39,222 nucleotides of DNA, from assembly GCA_036005125.1 (NCBI GenBank), contig DASYQV010000219.1:1-39222 (forward strand). Direction: 5' to 3'. The notes beneath the pieces are model-generated. The model was not told where the DNA came from and searched no databases. It saw nothing but the letters and a program-made list of their open reading frames with translations. Made by a program: the position numbers and the translations under genes. Below are positions 15,609-23,947 of the stretch, piece after piece. The stretch is from DASYQV01 sp036005125. Lineage in GTDB: Bacteria; Acidobacteriota; Vicinamibacteria; Vicinamibacterales; UBA2999. Position 1 is the first letter of the stretch. The number at the start of each line of letters is the position of its first letter.

Positions 15609-18518
15609 ATGTACGTCTCCAGTATGCGAGTCGCGTGGTTGATCGGCGTGGCGTTCGTACTCATGTTATTGCCGCGTAGTGTCAGTGCTCAGAGCACAAT
15701 AGCCGGCCTGGTCACGGACACGAGCGGCGCGGTTCTTCCGGGTGTCTCCGTCGAAGCCAGCAGCCCGGCGCTCATTGAAAAAGTTCGCACGGCGGTCACC
15801 AACTCCGACGGTCGCTACAGCATCGTCGATCTCAGACCTGGCACTTATACGATCACGTTCACGCTCCAGGGGTTCACCACGCTCAGACGCGACGGCATCG
15901 AGGTGTCGGCGAACGTGACCGTGCCCGTGAACGCGGAATTGAAGGTGGGCGCCCTCCAGGAAACGGTGACCGTGTCGGGCGTGGCGACGCCCGTCGTCGA
16001 CATCCAGCAGGCGGCGCAGCGGCAGGTGCTGTCCCGCGACACGCTCGATGCTCTTCCGAGCGCACGCTCGTACCTTTCCGCCGGCGTCATTGTGCCGGCT
16101 GTCAAAACGTCGCGGTCCGATCTGGGCGGCGTCAATACAGGCCAGGGCGCGTACCTGAGCGCCCGGGGCAAGTCGGCGCTCGAGGACATCGTACAGATCG
16201 ACGGTCTCGACTTCGGCAACTCCAACGGCACCAGCCAGTCGGGGTACAACAACTTCGCCATGGTGCAGGACGTGACGTACCAGACGAGCGCCATCGGAGC
16301 CGACGCCTCGGGCGGTGGCGTGCGCATCAACATGATTCCGCGCGATGGCGGCAACGCGTTCAAGGGTGATTTCTATCTCAGCGGCTCGAGGAACGCGTGG
16401 CAGAGCAGTAACATCACGCCGGAGTTGCAGGCCAAGGGCCTTCCGAATCCCGATAGTCTCAACTACGTGATCGAGGCGACGCCCGCCCTCGGAGGTCCGA
16501 TTTTCCAGAACCGCCTCTGGTATTTCGCCTCCGGGCGATATCTGGAAAACAGCGCACACAGAGCCGGCGCCCACTATCGTGACGGGTCTCCGGCGTACAC
16601 GCTGAACGACCTCCATAATCTTTCGGGCCGGCTCACGTGGCAGGCCTCGACGCGCAACAAATTCACCGGGTACATCGACAAGACGTTCAAGAGTCAAAAG
16701 CAATCGACGGTCTTCACCCTTGGCGACGTGAATCCTGCCGGCGTCGACTGGGAGACCGCCACCGTTTCGTACGACCCGAGCAACTACCAGGTCGGGTACT
16801 TCAAGTGGACGTCGACGGCCACCAACAAGCTGCTGCTCGAAGCGGGCTCCTCGTTCAACACGTTCAACCTGAGTTATCAGACGTATCTCCCCGGAATCCG
16901 CAAGCCGCGCGGCTCGCCCGAATGGTTCGCCGGCGCACAACGGCGTGATCTCGTGCTGAACACGTTCCGCGGCGCCCCGGCGGTGAGCGAGCTGTACGCC
17001 TGGCAGCCGTCGAACCAGTACTCGGGTTCGGCTTCCTACGTGACCGGGTCCCACACGTTCAAGACGGGTGTTCAGTTCCGGCGCCAGCGGATCAGGAATA
17101 TGGCGGACGGCGGAAACGCGGACCTGGTGCAGCAGTATCGCAACGGTATTTCAGACTCGGTATCCGTTGCTGCGGTGCCATACATTGCGGCTTTCCACGT
17201 GCACGAGACGGCCTTGTATGCCATGGACACGTGGACGTTGGGTCGGCTCACGGTGAGCCCGGGCCTCCGCTACGAGCACTTCGAGGGTGGCGTGGACCCC
17301 AGCGGATCGGCAGCCGGACGTTTCGTGCCGGCCCGGCAGGTGTCGGCGTCTTCCCCTGTGCACCCCTTCAACAACCTGACCCCGCGACTCAGCGCGGTCT
17401 ACGATCTGTTCGGCAACGCCAGGACGGCGCTCAAGTTCAGCGCCAGCAAATACGTGGCGCAGCTCTACACCACCTTCTTCTACCCGTACAATCCGATCAG
17501 CCAGGGCAACGAGACACGGACCTGGACCGACCTCAACGGTGACGACATCGCCCAGGACAACGAGATCGGACCGAGCCAGAATGCCCGCTTCGGGCTGGCC
17601 GCGGATCGGCGCGTGGATCCCGATATCTCCCGTGAGTACACGTGGGATTATTCCGTCAGCCTCCAGCACGAGCTGCTCTCGGGGGTCAGCGTCAGCGGTG
17701 GCTGGTACTACACGCGCAATTACAATGCGCTGCGCAGCGTCAATGCGGCCCGCAGCCTGTCCGACTACACCACGTTCCAGACGCCGAACCCGCTGACCGG
17801 CGAAATGCTCACCATCTACAACCTGAATCGCTCCGCGGTTGGCCGCATCGACATCGTGGACACGAATTCGGACATCAACCGTCGCCTGTACACCGGCTAC
17901 GAGGTGAGCATGCAGGCGAGACGGCGCGGCGGCACGCTGCTCGCCGGATGGGCGATGGAGCGGACACGTACAGTGAACTGCGATACGGCGGACAATCCCA
18001 ATAACCTGCGCTTCTGTGACCAGACCGGGGAGCTGTACCAAGAGCTGGGGCAGGTCGGTAACATTCCATATCGACACGAGTTCAAGCTGGCGGGCTCGCA
18101 ACAGCTGCCCTGGGGCTTCCTGGCCGCCGTCTCGTTCTTCAGTTATGCGGGCTCGAACCTTAACCCTCTGGGCCTTACCTCTATTGGAACACCAGTCCTC
18201 CCCGGCTGGGCCGGACCGCTGAACGTCCTCTGGACGGTGCCAGCCAACCTCTTCCCCGGCGGTCGTAACGAGGTCGTCACGGTTCCGCTGATCCCACCCG
18301 GCAGCCAGTACTTGAAGCGGTGGAATCAGCTGGACCTGAATATCAAGCGGGTGTTCCACCTGCGCCGGTTGGAGTTTCAGCCGGCCGTCGAAATCTACAA
18401 CGTCCTCAACTCGAGCGTCGTCCTGGCTCAGAACCAGAACTTCGGACCGGCGCTGGGAACGCCCTCGTTGACCCCGTTCGGGCGATTCGTGAAGCTCGGA
18501 GCGCTGGTGAAGTTCTGA
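15609..18518 (+). CDS. TonB-dependent receptor-like outer-membrane protein (Oar-like)
   Basis: 969 residues from ATG 15609, preceded by GGGGGA; the frame continues upstream to 15537 with no good ribosome-binding site. The signal peptide ends SVSAQS. Residues about 29-113 are a carboxypeptidase-regulatory-like domain (IAGLVTDTSGAVLPGVSVEA, NSDGRYSIVDLRPGTY). A plug follows (ALEDIVQIDGLDF, GVRINMIPRDGGNAFKGDF), then a long beta-barrel ending in Phe (RFVKLGALVKF). This architecture is very frequent in Acidobacteriota. It should take up or bind a ligand at the outer membrane with TonB energy, though no TonB box is evident. It lies downstream of the sugar dehydrogenase on the same strand. Confidence 0.92.
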   Translation: MYVSSMRVAWLIGVAFVLMLLPRSVSAQSTIAGLVTDTSGAVLPGVSVEASSPALIEKVRTAVTNSDGRYSIVDLRPGTYTITFTLQGFTTLRRDGIEVSANVTVPVNAELKVGALQETVTVSGVATPVVDIQQAAQRQVLSRDTLDALPSARSYLSAGVIVPAVKTSRSDLGGVNTGQGAYLSARGKSALEDIVQIDGLDFGNSNGTSQSGYNNFAMVQDVTYQTSAIGADASGGGVRINMIPRDGGNAFKGDFYLSGSRNAWQSSNITPELQAKGLPNPDSLNYVIEATPALGGPIFQNRLWYFASGRYLENSAHRAGAHYRDGSPAYTLNDLHNLSGRLTWQASTRNKFTGYIDKTFKSQKQSTVFTLGDVNPAGVDWETATVSYDPSNYQVGYFKWTSTATNKLLLEAGSSFNTFNLSYQTYLPGIRKPRGSPEWFAGAQRRDLVLNTFRGAPAVSELYAWQPSNQYSGSASYVTGSHTFKTGVQFRRQRIRNMADGGNADLVQQYRNGISDSVSVAAVPYIAAFHVHETALYAMDTWTLGRLTVSPGLRYEHFEGGVDPSGSAAGRFVPARQVSASSPVHPFNNLTPRLSAVYDLFGNARTALKFSASKYVAQLYTTFFYPYNPISQGNETRTWTDLNGDDIAQDNEIGPSQNARFGLAADRRVDPDISREYTWDYSVSLQHELLSGVSVSGGWYYTRNYNALRSVNAARSLSDYTTFQTPNPLTGEMLTIYNLNRSAVGRIDIVDTNSDINRRLYTGYEVSMQARRRGGTLLAGWAMERTRTVNCDTADNPNNLRFCDQTGELYQELGQVGNIPYRHEFKLAGSQQLPWGFLAAVSFFSYAGSNLNPLGLTSIGTPVLPGWAGPLNVLWTVPANLFPGGRNEVVTVPLIPPGSQYLKRWNQLDLNIKRVFHLRRLEFQPAVEIYNVLNSSVVLAQNQNFGPALGTPSLTPFGRFVKLGALVKF

Positions 18519-18525
18519 CCGGCGC

Positions 18526-18656
18526 GGCCACGAGGGTCACGAAGAGTAAAAAGCCACGAAGGCCACGGGGAGTAGCCACGAAGAACACGAAGGTTTGGGG
18601 TTTTTCCTTCGTGATCTTCGTGATCTTCGTGGCTGACGCTTCGTGGCATCGTGGCC
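18526..18656. repeat. Element D, copy 1 (CCACGAAG repeats, inverted)
   Basis: GGCCACGAGG, CCACGAAGGCCACGG and CCACGAAGAACACGAAGG on the left are followed by TTCGTGATCTTCGTGATC and TTCGTGG on the right. The two sides pair as a long imperfect hairpin with a loop at GGTTTGGGGTTTTTCC. A second copy is at 36822-36879. Repeats of this kind recur in several environmental bacterial phyla. Confidence 0.8.
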
Positions 18657-18711
18657 ATTCGTCCGGCTTGCGATATACTCCCTGCTCTCGCGCGGGTGGA
18701 GAGGAGGCACA

Positions 18712-19935
18712 ATGCAGTCACGGAAGGCAAGACGCAATCTCTATGTGGGTGCGGCGTTTCTGGCCGCGCTCGCCGTGGTGGCAGTGACGCAGGGCGCGCT
18801 CGAGCGGGCGGCGGCTGCTCAGGGCAGGAACGGCGTTCAGGCGCCGCGGTTCGAGGTCGACCCGTTCTGGCCAAAGCCGCTCCCGAACCACTGGGTGGTG
18901 GGTTCGATCATCGGCGTGTCGGTCGACGCGCAGGATCATGTGTGGATCGTCCATCGCACCCAGGCCCTGAACGCGAACGAGCGGGCCGCCGAAGTGAATC
19001 CTCCGACTGGCGAGTGCTGCAGGACCGCTCCTGACGTGCTCGAATTCGACCAGGCGGGCAATCTCCTCCGCCACTGGGGCGGCAAGGACGGCGACAACTA
19101 TCAGTGGCCCAGCTCGAACCACGGCATTCACGTGGACTACAAAGGCAATGTCTGGCTTGGCGGCAACGGCGGCGGCAGAGAGCCCGTGATGGACGGCCTC
19201 ATCGTGAAGTTCACGGGCGACGGGAAGTTCCTGCTGCAGGTCGGCAAGCGGGCCGTGCCGATCGATAGCAGCAGCACCGAGCACTTCGCGAAGGCCACGA
19301 AAGTCTTCGTCGACAAGGCCACCAATGAAGCATACGTCGCCGACGGCTACGGCAACCATCGCGTCGCCGTGCTCGACGCGGATACCGGCAAGTTCAAGCG
19401 GATCTGGGGCGCCTACGGCAACAAGCCGACCGACGAGAATCTGGGTCGTTACGACCCGAACGCGCCGCCGGCGCAGCAGTTCCGGAGCGCGGTGCACTGC
19501 GCCGAGGTCTCGAACGACGCCATGGTGTACGTGTGCGATCGCATCAACAACCGCATCCAGGTCTTCACCAGGGAAGGAAAGTTCATCAAGGAAGGAATCT
19601 TCGCCAAGCAGACGCTCGGCGCGGGTTCGGCGTGGGACATCGCGTTCTCGCGGGATGCCCAGCAGAAGTACATCTATCTCGCCGATGGCACGAACGAGAA
19701 GGTGTACATCATCGACCGCCAGTCGCTTCAGGAGCTCACGAGCTTTGGCGACGGTGGCCGCCAGCCAGGGCAGTTCTTCGGCACGCACAGCATCGCCACC
19801 GATTCGAAGGGCAACATCTACACGACCGAGACCTATGAGGGGAAGCGCGTCCAGCGTTTCATCTACAAAGGGATCGGACCCGTCACCAAGCAGAACCAGG
19901 GAGTTCTCTGGCCGCGATCGGTGACCACGAACTGA
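18712..19935 (+). CDS. Secreted NHL-repeat beta-propeller (amidating-lyase-like)
   Basis: 407 residues from ATG 18712, preceded by GAGGAGG at 18701-18707. The N-terminal hydrophobic segment (YVGAAFLAALAVVAVTQGAL) is a signal peptide or anchor. The mature part opens with FEVDPFWPKPLPNHWVVGSI, typical of a secreted NHL family, then has blades IGVSVDAQDHVWIVHR, HGIHVDYKGNVWLG, EAYVADGYGNHRVAVLD, VYVCDRINNRIQVF and HSIATDSKGNIYTTE. The fold is that of peptidyl-alpha-hydroxyglycine alpha-amidating lyase. Whether this copy is a lyase or a binding protein is not shown by the sequence. A TATACT at 18674-18679 could be a promoter -10. Confidence 0.88.
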   Translation: MQSRKARRNLYVGAAFLAALAVVAVTQGALERAAAAQGRNGVQAPRFEVDPFWPKPLPNHWVVGSIIGVSVDAQDHVWIVHRTQALNANERAAEVNPPTGECCRTAPDVLEFDQAGNLLRHWGGKDGDNYQWPSSNHGIHVDYKGNVWLGGNGGGREPVMDGLIVKFTGDGKFLLQVGKRAVPIDSSSTEHFAKATKVFVDKATNEAYVADGYGNHRVAVLDADTGKFKRIWGAYGNKPTDENLGRYDPNAPPAQQFRSAVHCAEVSNDAMVYVCDRINNRIQVFTREGKFIKEGIFAKQTLGAGSAWDIAFSRDAQQKYIYLADGTNEKVYIIDRQSLQELTSFGDGGRQPGQFFGTHSIATDSKGNIYTTETYEGKRVQRFIYKGIGPVTKQNQGVLWPRSVTTN

Positions 19936-19940
19936 ATTTC

Positions 19941-20075
19941 GTAGGCCGCATCTTTATTCGTAGGCCGCAACTTCAGTTGCGGCACCGGGCCGGGTCCAAA
20001 GACCCGGCCTGCGTCCGTTTTCGTAGGCCGCATCTTCAGATGCGGCGGGTGCCGGGCTAAAGACCCGGCCTACGT
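19941..20075. repeat. Element B, copy 3: tandem double units
   Basis: A truncated half unit (from 19941) is followed by two full units. Unit one has hairpins GCCGCAACTTCAGTTGCGGC and GCCGGGTC-CAAA-GACCCGGC. Unit two (from 20022) has GCCGCATCTTCAGATGCGGC and GCCGGG-CTAA-AGACCCGGC, closing with GGCCTACGT at 20075. AAC/GTT replaces ATC/GAT in unit one on both arms, so the stem is preserved by compensatory change. Confidence 0.88.
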
Positions 20076-20108
20076 CTGTCTTCAGCACCGTGTCATGAAG
20101 GTAGGACC

Positions 20109-21632
20109 ATGACAGTCTCATTCAGCCGACGTGTCTGGGGTACTTCCCTGCTGCTCGTCGTCCTCGGCCTGTTGTCGTGGATGGTGGGGACGACCTCCCT
20201 CAGCGCGCAGCGCAGCGGCGGCGGTGCCGCCGAGCCCTGGCAGAAGCCCGTGCCGCGCGCCGAGTGCGGCAAAGGCGATCGCGTCGAAACGGGCCTTCAG
20301 GGCCAGACGACTGTCGCCGAGCGCATGACGGGCGCGTCGTCGCGCGCGTACAACTGCAATCTGGAGCTCGTCGGCCAGTTCCAGGGCGAGGGCGCCAATT
20401 ACCAGATGGCGTCGTTCGACGAGTGCGCGTACTACGGCACCGCGCGCCGCGACGGGATCCAGAACAAGGGCGTCGTGGTCGTCGACGTCTCGAACCCGCG
20501 GCGGCCGGTCGCGACCACGTACCTCGATGCCCGGGCGATGTGGGATCCCTGGGAATCGCTCAAGGTGAACCCCAGGCGGAAGCTGCTTGCGGCCATTCAG
20601 GCGGACAACGGCAACGGCGAGCAGCCCGGGTTTGCCATCTACGACGTGTCCGACTGTAAGAAACCGGTCCTGAAGGCCAGTATCGATCTCGGGGTGCCCC
20701 TGAAGGGCCACGCCGGCAACTTCGCGCCCGACGGTCGAACGTACTACGGCACGGAGATCCGCGTGAGCACGTACGGGATCAACATCGAGGAGCCCGCCGC
20801 ACCGAAGCTGATCGGCGTGTGGCGCGGTGAGAACGGCAACGGTCTGCCTCACGACGTGTCGCTCAATGCCGCGGGCGATCGCCTGTATACGGCGCAGCCC
20901 GGAGGTCTGGCGCGTCCCGGCGGGTCGTCGCCGCCCAACGGGCTCGTGATCAGCGACACCAGTGATTTCGTCGCGCGCCGGCCGAATCCGACCGCGAAGG
21001 TGATCTCGACGCTCTTCTGGAACGATGGCGCCGTCGCGCAGATGACCGAGCGCGTGCAGATCAACGGGAAGCCGTATCTGATCTTCACCGACGAGGCCGG
21101 GGCCGGCGGCATCGGGGAAGGCGCCAAGGCCGCGTGCGCGCAGAAGCTGCCGCCGTTCGGCTTCGCCCGCATCATCGACATCTCCGACGAGCGGAACCCG
21201 CGGATCGTATCGAAGCTGATGCTCGAGGTGCACGATCCGGCCAACTGCGGGGTCACGCAGCTCGATACGGGATTCGCCGATCTCTTCGGCTACTCGAGCC
21301 ACTACTGCACGTCCGACAACCCCGACAACGCGCAGTACCTCGCCTGCAGCTACTTCGAGGCGGGCGTGCGCGTCTTCGATATCCGCGATCCCTACCGTCC
21401 GAAGGAGATCGCGTACTACAAGCCGCCGGCGCGGTCGGCGCTGATGGCCGGCTCGTCGAGCTCTTCTATCAGACGTCACGGCAACCGTAGCGCCGACTGG
21501 GCCTCGTCCAATATCCGCTGGCACCGGTCCGGCAACGAGCTGCACCTGTGGTTCACGAGCCACGAGAACGGCTTCCAGGTCGTGAAGTTCACGAACCGGC
21601 TCGCATCGCTCGTCAGGATCTCGGAGCACTGA
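20109..21632 (+). CDS. Secreted LVIVD-repeat beta-propeller protein
   Basis: 507 residues with a signal peptide (cleavage near LSAQR). Blades carry the LVIVD signature (PF08309): VVVVDVSNPRRPVATTYLD, FAIYDVSDCKKPVLKASIDL, ARIIDISDERNPRIVSKLM and VRVFDIRDPYRPKEIAYYK. Conserved Cys residues (PRAECGKGD, AYNCNLEL, DECAYYG, NCGVTQ, YCTSDNP, LACSYF) suggest disulfides in the periplasm. These proteins bind surfaces or ligands; no enzyme motif is seen. Its TGA overlaps the ATG of the next gene by one base (TGATG), which links their translation. The region around residues 445-470 is Ser/Arg-rich and looks diverged. Confidence 0.88.
   Translation: MTVSFSRRVWGTSLLLVVLGLLSWMVGTTSLSAQRSGGGAAEPWQKPVPRAECGKGDRVETGLQGQTTVAERMTGASSRAYNCNLELVGQFQGEGANYQMASFDECAYYGTARRDGIQNKGVVVVDVSNPRRPVATTYLDARAMWDPWESLKVNPRRKLLAAIQADNGNGEQPGFAIYDVSDCKKPVLKASIDLGVPLKGHAGNFAPDGRTYYGTEIRVSTYGINIEEPAAPKLIGVWRGENGNGLPHDVSLNAAGDRLYTAQPGGLARPGGSSPPNGLVISDTSDFVARRPNPTAKVISTLFWNDGAVAQMTERVQINGKPYLIFTDEAGAGGIGEGAKAACAQKLPPFGFARIIDISDERNPRIVSKLMLEVHDPANCGVTQLDTGFADLFGYSSHYCTSDNPDNAQYLACSYFEAGVRVFDIRDPYRPKEIAYYKPPARSALMAGSSSSSIRRHGNRSADWASSNIRWHRSGNELHLWFTSHENGFQVVKFTNRLASLVRISEH
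21623..21626 (+). promoter_or_regulatory. Shine-Dalgarno inside the LVIVD gene for ATG 21632
   Basis: GGAG with a 5-nt spacer before ATG 21632, within the last codons of the LVIVD gene. It supports starting the cupredoxin-like gene before, not after, the B palindrome. Confidence 0.45.
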
Positions 21633-22216
21633 TGAACGACGTAGGCCGCATCTTTAGATGCGGCGCGCCGGGTCCACTGGTTTGTCTCAACAATGGCGGA
21701 GTGACTACATCTGGCCTCCGACGACTGTTCCGGGCCGTTCCAACGGAACGGCCCGCTTTACCTTCGAGGCTACGTTCCAGTAAGACCCGGCCTACGAACG
21801 CCCCGGCGACACTGTCCGCAGGCCGTGTTCGCCGGGCCCGCGCCATCACCGTGATCGTCGCAACGGTTTGCCTTCTCGCCGGACTCTACGCTGTTTTTCG
21901 ATCGAACCTGCGGGAACAGCTGGACCCGCCGCAAACCAGAACCTACCGCCTCCGCATCGAAGGCCAGCGGCTTGCATCGGGACCTGCCCGCCTGCAGGCG
22001 ATTCAAGGCGATACGATTGCGCTCACGGTGACATCGGATCGCGCCGGTACGTTGCACGTGCACGAGTACGAGCAGCACATCGTCATCGATCTCCTGCCCG
22101 GACGCGAGGCGACGAGCAGCTTCACCGCCGATCGCGCGGGGCGTTTCGGCGTCCACCTCATCGGCGCGGACGGCTCCCACGCCGAGGTCGCCGCTGTGGA
22201 GGTGTCGCCCCGATGA
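21632..22216 (+). CDS. Membrane-anchored cupredoxin-like protein (start uncertain)
   Basis: The C-terminal part has a membrane segment (TVIVATVCLLAGLYAVF), then a beta-sandwich: YRLRIEGQRLA, ARLQAIQGDTIALTVTSD, GTLHVHEYEQHIVIDLLPG and RFGVHLIGADGSHAEVAAVEV. This resembles the cupredoxin-like domain found in EfeO-type and related proteins; the LHVHEYEQH His residues could bind metal, but the classical Cys ligand is missing. From ATG 21632 (194 residues) the first 60 or so residues are encoded by a B palindrome. GTG 21851 would give 121 residues starting at the membrane segment but has no ribosome-binding site. It overlaps the following gene by 4 nt (ATGA). Confidence 0.7.
   Translation: MNDVGRIFRCGAPGPLVCLNNGGVTTSGLRRLFRAVPTERPALPSRLRSSKTRPTNAPATLSAGRVRRARAITVIVATVCLLAGLYAVFRSNLREQLDPPQTRTYRLRIEGQRLASGPARLQAIQGDTIALTVTSDRAGTLHVHEYEQHIVIDLLPGREATSSFTADRAGRFGVHLIGADGSHAEVAAVEVSPR
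21639..21797. repeat. Element B, copy 4, interrupted by a 100-bp segment
   Basis: ACGTAGGCC (21639-21647) and hairpin GCATCT-TTAGATGC are followed by GCCGGGTC (21667-21674), whose partner GACCCGGC lies at 21784-21791. The intervening DNA has its own perfect hairpin (CGGGCCGTTCC 21731-21741, GGAACGGCCCG 21745-21755) and is flanked by TCCA at 21673-21676 and 21776-21779. Confidence 0.78.
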
Positions 22217-23748
22217 GCGGTCCCGCGTGCGTAGCGAGGCAAAGCCGTAGCCGCATCACATGCCCGGCGGTCCGAGGCGGAGCCTCGCTAGCTCTTGCGC
22301 TGGGGCTGATCCTCCTGCCCTCGACCGCGTACGCGCACGTGTTCCTCCAGCCGTACACGCTGCCCGTGCCGTTCTGGATCTATCTGTACGCCAGCGCCGC
22401 CACGCTCATCGTGTCCTTTGCGATCGTGGGCATGCTCATGGGCGCCGTGGTCCCGGCCCGGCAACCTCGCGGCTGGGACATCCTGCCGGACGATCCATCG
22501 TGGCAGTCGGTCTGGAAACGGGTGGTCGGCCTGCTGCGCGTGTGCGCGGTGGCGTTGCTCCTGCTGACGATACTGGCCGGACTCGTCGGCACCGCGAACC
22601 CGCTCGCCAACATCAACATGACCCTTTTCTGGGTCGCGTTCCTGCTGGGATTCACCTACTTCACGGCGATCGCCGGCAACATCTTTGCGCTCGTCAACCC
22701 GTGGAGAACGCTGGTCGAGTGGACCGAAAGGCTTGGACTGGATCTGTCGACGAGTCGCGTCACGTATCCGAGCGGTCTCGGCTATCTTCCTGCTTTCGCG
22801 CTCTACGTGGCGCTCGTCTGGATCGAGCTCTTCACCCTTCCGCAGCCGTATTTACTCTCGATCGTTCTGATCGTCTACACGGCGGTGACGTTCGTCGGCG
22901 TGTTCCTCGTCGGCAGGTGCGCATGGTTCGAGCACGCGGAGCTGTTCAGCGTCTTTTTCCGTGTCGTCGGCACGCTTGCGCCCGTCGAGTACCACGAGGC
23001 GGCCGACGGCCGACCGGCGCGCGTGCGCCTGCGTCCGCCGCTGATGGCGGCGTTCCACGAGGTGCCCGGCCACGCCACGCTCGTGCTGTTCGTGCTGTTC
23101 ATGCTGTCGTCGACGACCTACGACGCGATTCACGAGACGTTCTTCTGGGTCAGCGTGTATTGGCAGGATCTGCTGCCGCTGTTCCAGCCGCTCGTGGGCG
23201 CCGACCCTGTGCAGGCACAAGGCATACTGACCACGTGGTACGTGGTGTACCAGCGCCTTGGTCTCGTGCTCTCGCCGTTCGTCTACCTGCTCCTGTATCT
23301 GATCGTCCTGAAGGCTGCGACGCGTCTGACACGATCGAAGGTTCCGCTACGGACGATGGCCGTGCAGTTCACGTTTTCACTGGTGCCGATTGCGCTCGTC
23401 TACCACGCCACTCACTACTACACGATCCTCGTCACCGAGTTTCCGAAGCTGCTTCCGCTCGCCTCGGATCCGTTCGGTCTGGGATGGCAGCTGTTCGCGA
23501 CGACGGCAAGACCGGTGACGCCGCTCGACATGGGCTTCATCTGGCATACGCAGGTGCTGCTGATGCTCGCCGGTCATGTCGCGGCCGTTTATCTGGCGCA
23601 CGTGATGGCGCTGCGAATCTTTCCGTCGCAGCGACTCGGCATCGTCAGTCAGATTCCAATGCTGATGCTCATGGTCGTCTACACGTGCGTCGGCCTCTGG
23701 GTGCTCTCCCTTCCGTTGGCCACCCCGCAGGTGCTGCCGATTGGATGA
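22213..23748 (+). CDS. His-rich multi-pass membrane protein, fenitrothion-hydrolase-like
   Basis: 511 residues. A signal peptide ends AYAHVFL, then about ten membrane segments follow. The pattern AHVFLQPYTLPVPFWIYLYA, NIFALVNPWRTLVEW, LSSTTYDAIHETFFW and WHTQVLLMLAGH recalls the protein family annotated from fenitrothion hydrolase (FedA). Most members of that family are untested, so I do not claim esterase activity. Membrane His residues cluster (YHATHYYT, WHTQ, LAGHVAAVYLAHVM) and may bind haem or metal. ATG 22213 overlaps the previous stop by 4 nt (ATGA), so it is translated with the cupredoxin-like protein, and the two may act as one membrane complex. Confidence 0.75.
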   Translation: MSGPACVARQSRSRITCPAVRGGASLALALGLILLPSTAYAHVFLQPYTLPVPFWIYLYASAATLIVSFAIVGMLMGAVVPARQPRGWDILPDDPSWQSVWKRVVGLLRVCAVALLLLTILAGLVGTANPLANINMTLFWVAFLLGFTYFTAIAGNIFALVNPWRTLVEWTERLGLDLSTSRVTYPSGLGYLPAFALYVALVWIELFTLPQPYLLSIVLIVYTAVTFVGVFLVGRCAWFEHAELFSVFFRVVGTLAPVEYHEAADGRPARVRLRPPLMAAFHEVPGHATLVLFVLFMLSSTTYDAIHETFFWVSVYWQDLLPLFQPLVGADPVQAQGILTTWYVVYQRLGLVLSPFVYLLLYLIVLKAATRLTRSKVPLRTMAVQFTFSLVPIALVYHATHYYTILVTEFPKLLPLASDPFGLGWQLFATTARPVTPLDMGFIWHTQVLLMLAGHVAAVYLAHVMALRIFPSQRLGIVSQIPMLMLMVVYTCVGLWVLSLPLATPQVLPIG

Positions 23749-23770
23749 CGTTCGGTCCGCGCACACCTTT

Positions 23771-23947
23771 CGTAGGCCGCGTCTTCAGCCCGTTATGCGG
23801 TCCGAAACGCGAATTTTGTACACGTTGTGCGACCGCATAACGGGCTGGGCGCGCGAAGCGCGCCAAAAGATGCTGGTCTAACCAGCCGAGAGGCGCTGCC
23901 CGAGATATCAAGGGCGGAGCCCCTTGGCTGGTTAGAGAGATGCGGCC
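23771..23947. repeat. Element B, copy 6, split by element A
   Basis: CGTAGGCCGCGTCTTC (23771-23786) and GATGCGGCC (23939-23947) are the two halves of the first B hairpin. Element A copy 2 occupies what would be its loop. The right half ends one base before the stop codon (TCA 23948) of the minus-strand hydrolase. Confidence 0.8.
23787..23933 (+). repeat. Element A, copy 2: three consecutive hairpins
   Basis: Hairpin 1: AGCCCGTTATGCGG (23787-23800) with CCGCATAACGGGCT (23833-23846). Hairpin 2: GGCGCGC-GAA-GCGCGCC (23848-23864), identical to copy 1. Hairpin 3: AACCAGCC (23880-23887) with GGCTGGTT (23926-23933) and a mostly paired interior. The third base pair of hairpin 1 is C-G here and T-A in copy 1. 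The stem of hairpin 3 differs almost throughout but still pairs. Confidence 0.9.

Noticed and set aside
21431..21520. Frameshift in the LVIVD gene near its end
   Set aside because: The Ser/Arg-rich stretch looked shifted, but the frame before and after is the same and the C-terminal WFTSHENGFQVVKF motif follows; divergence is enough to explain it.
20118..21629. Minus-strand open frame of 503 codons
   Set aside because: Antisense shadow of the LVIVD propeller, which has recognisable repeats and a ribosome-binding site.
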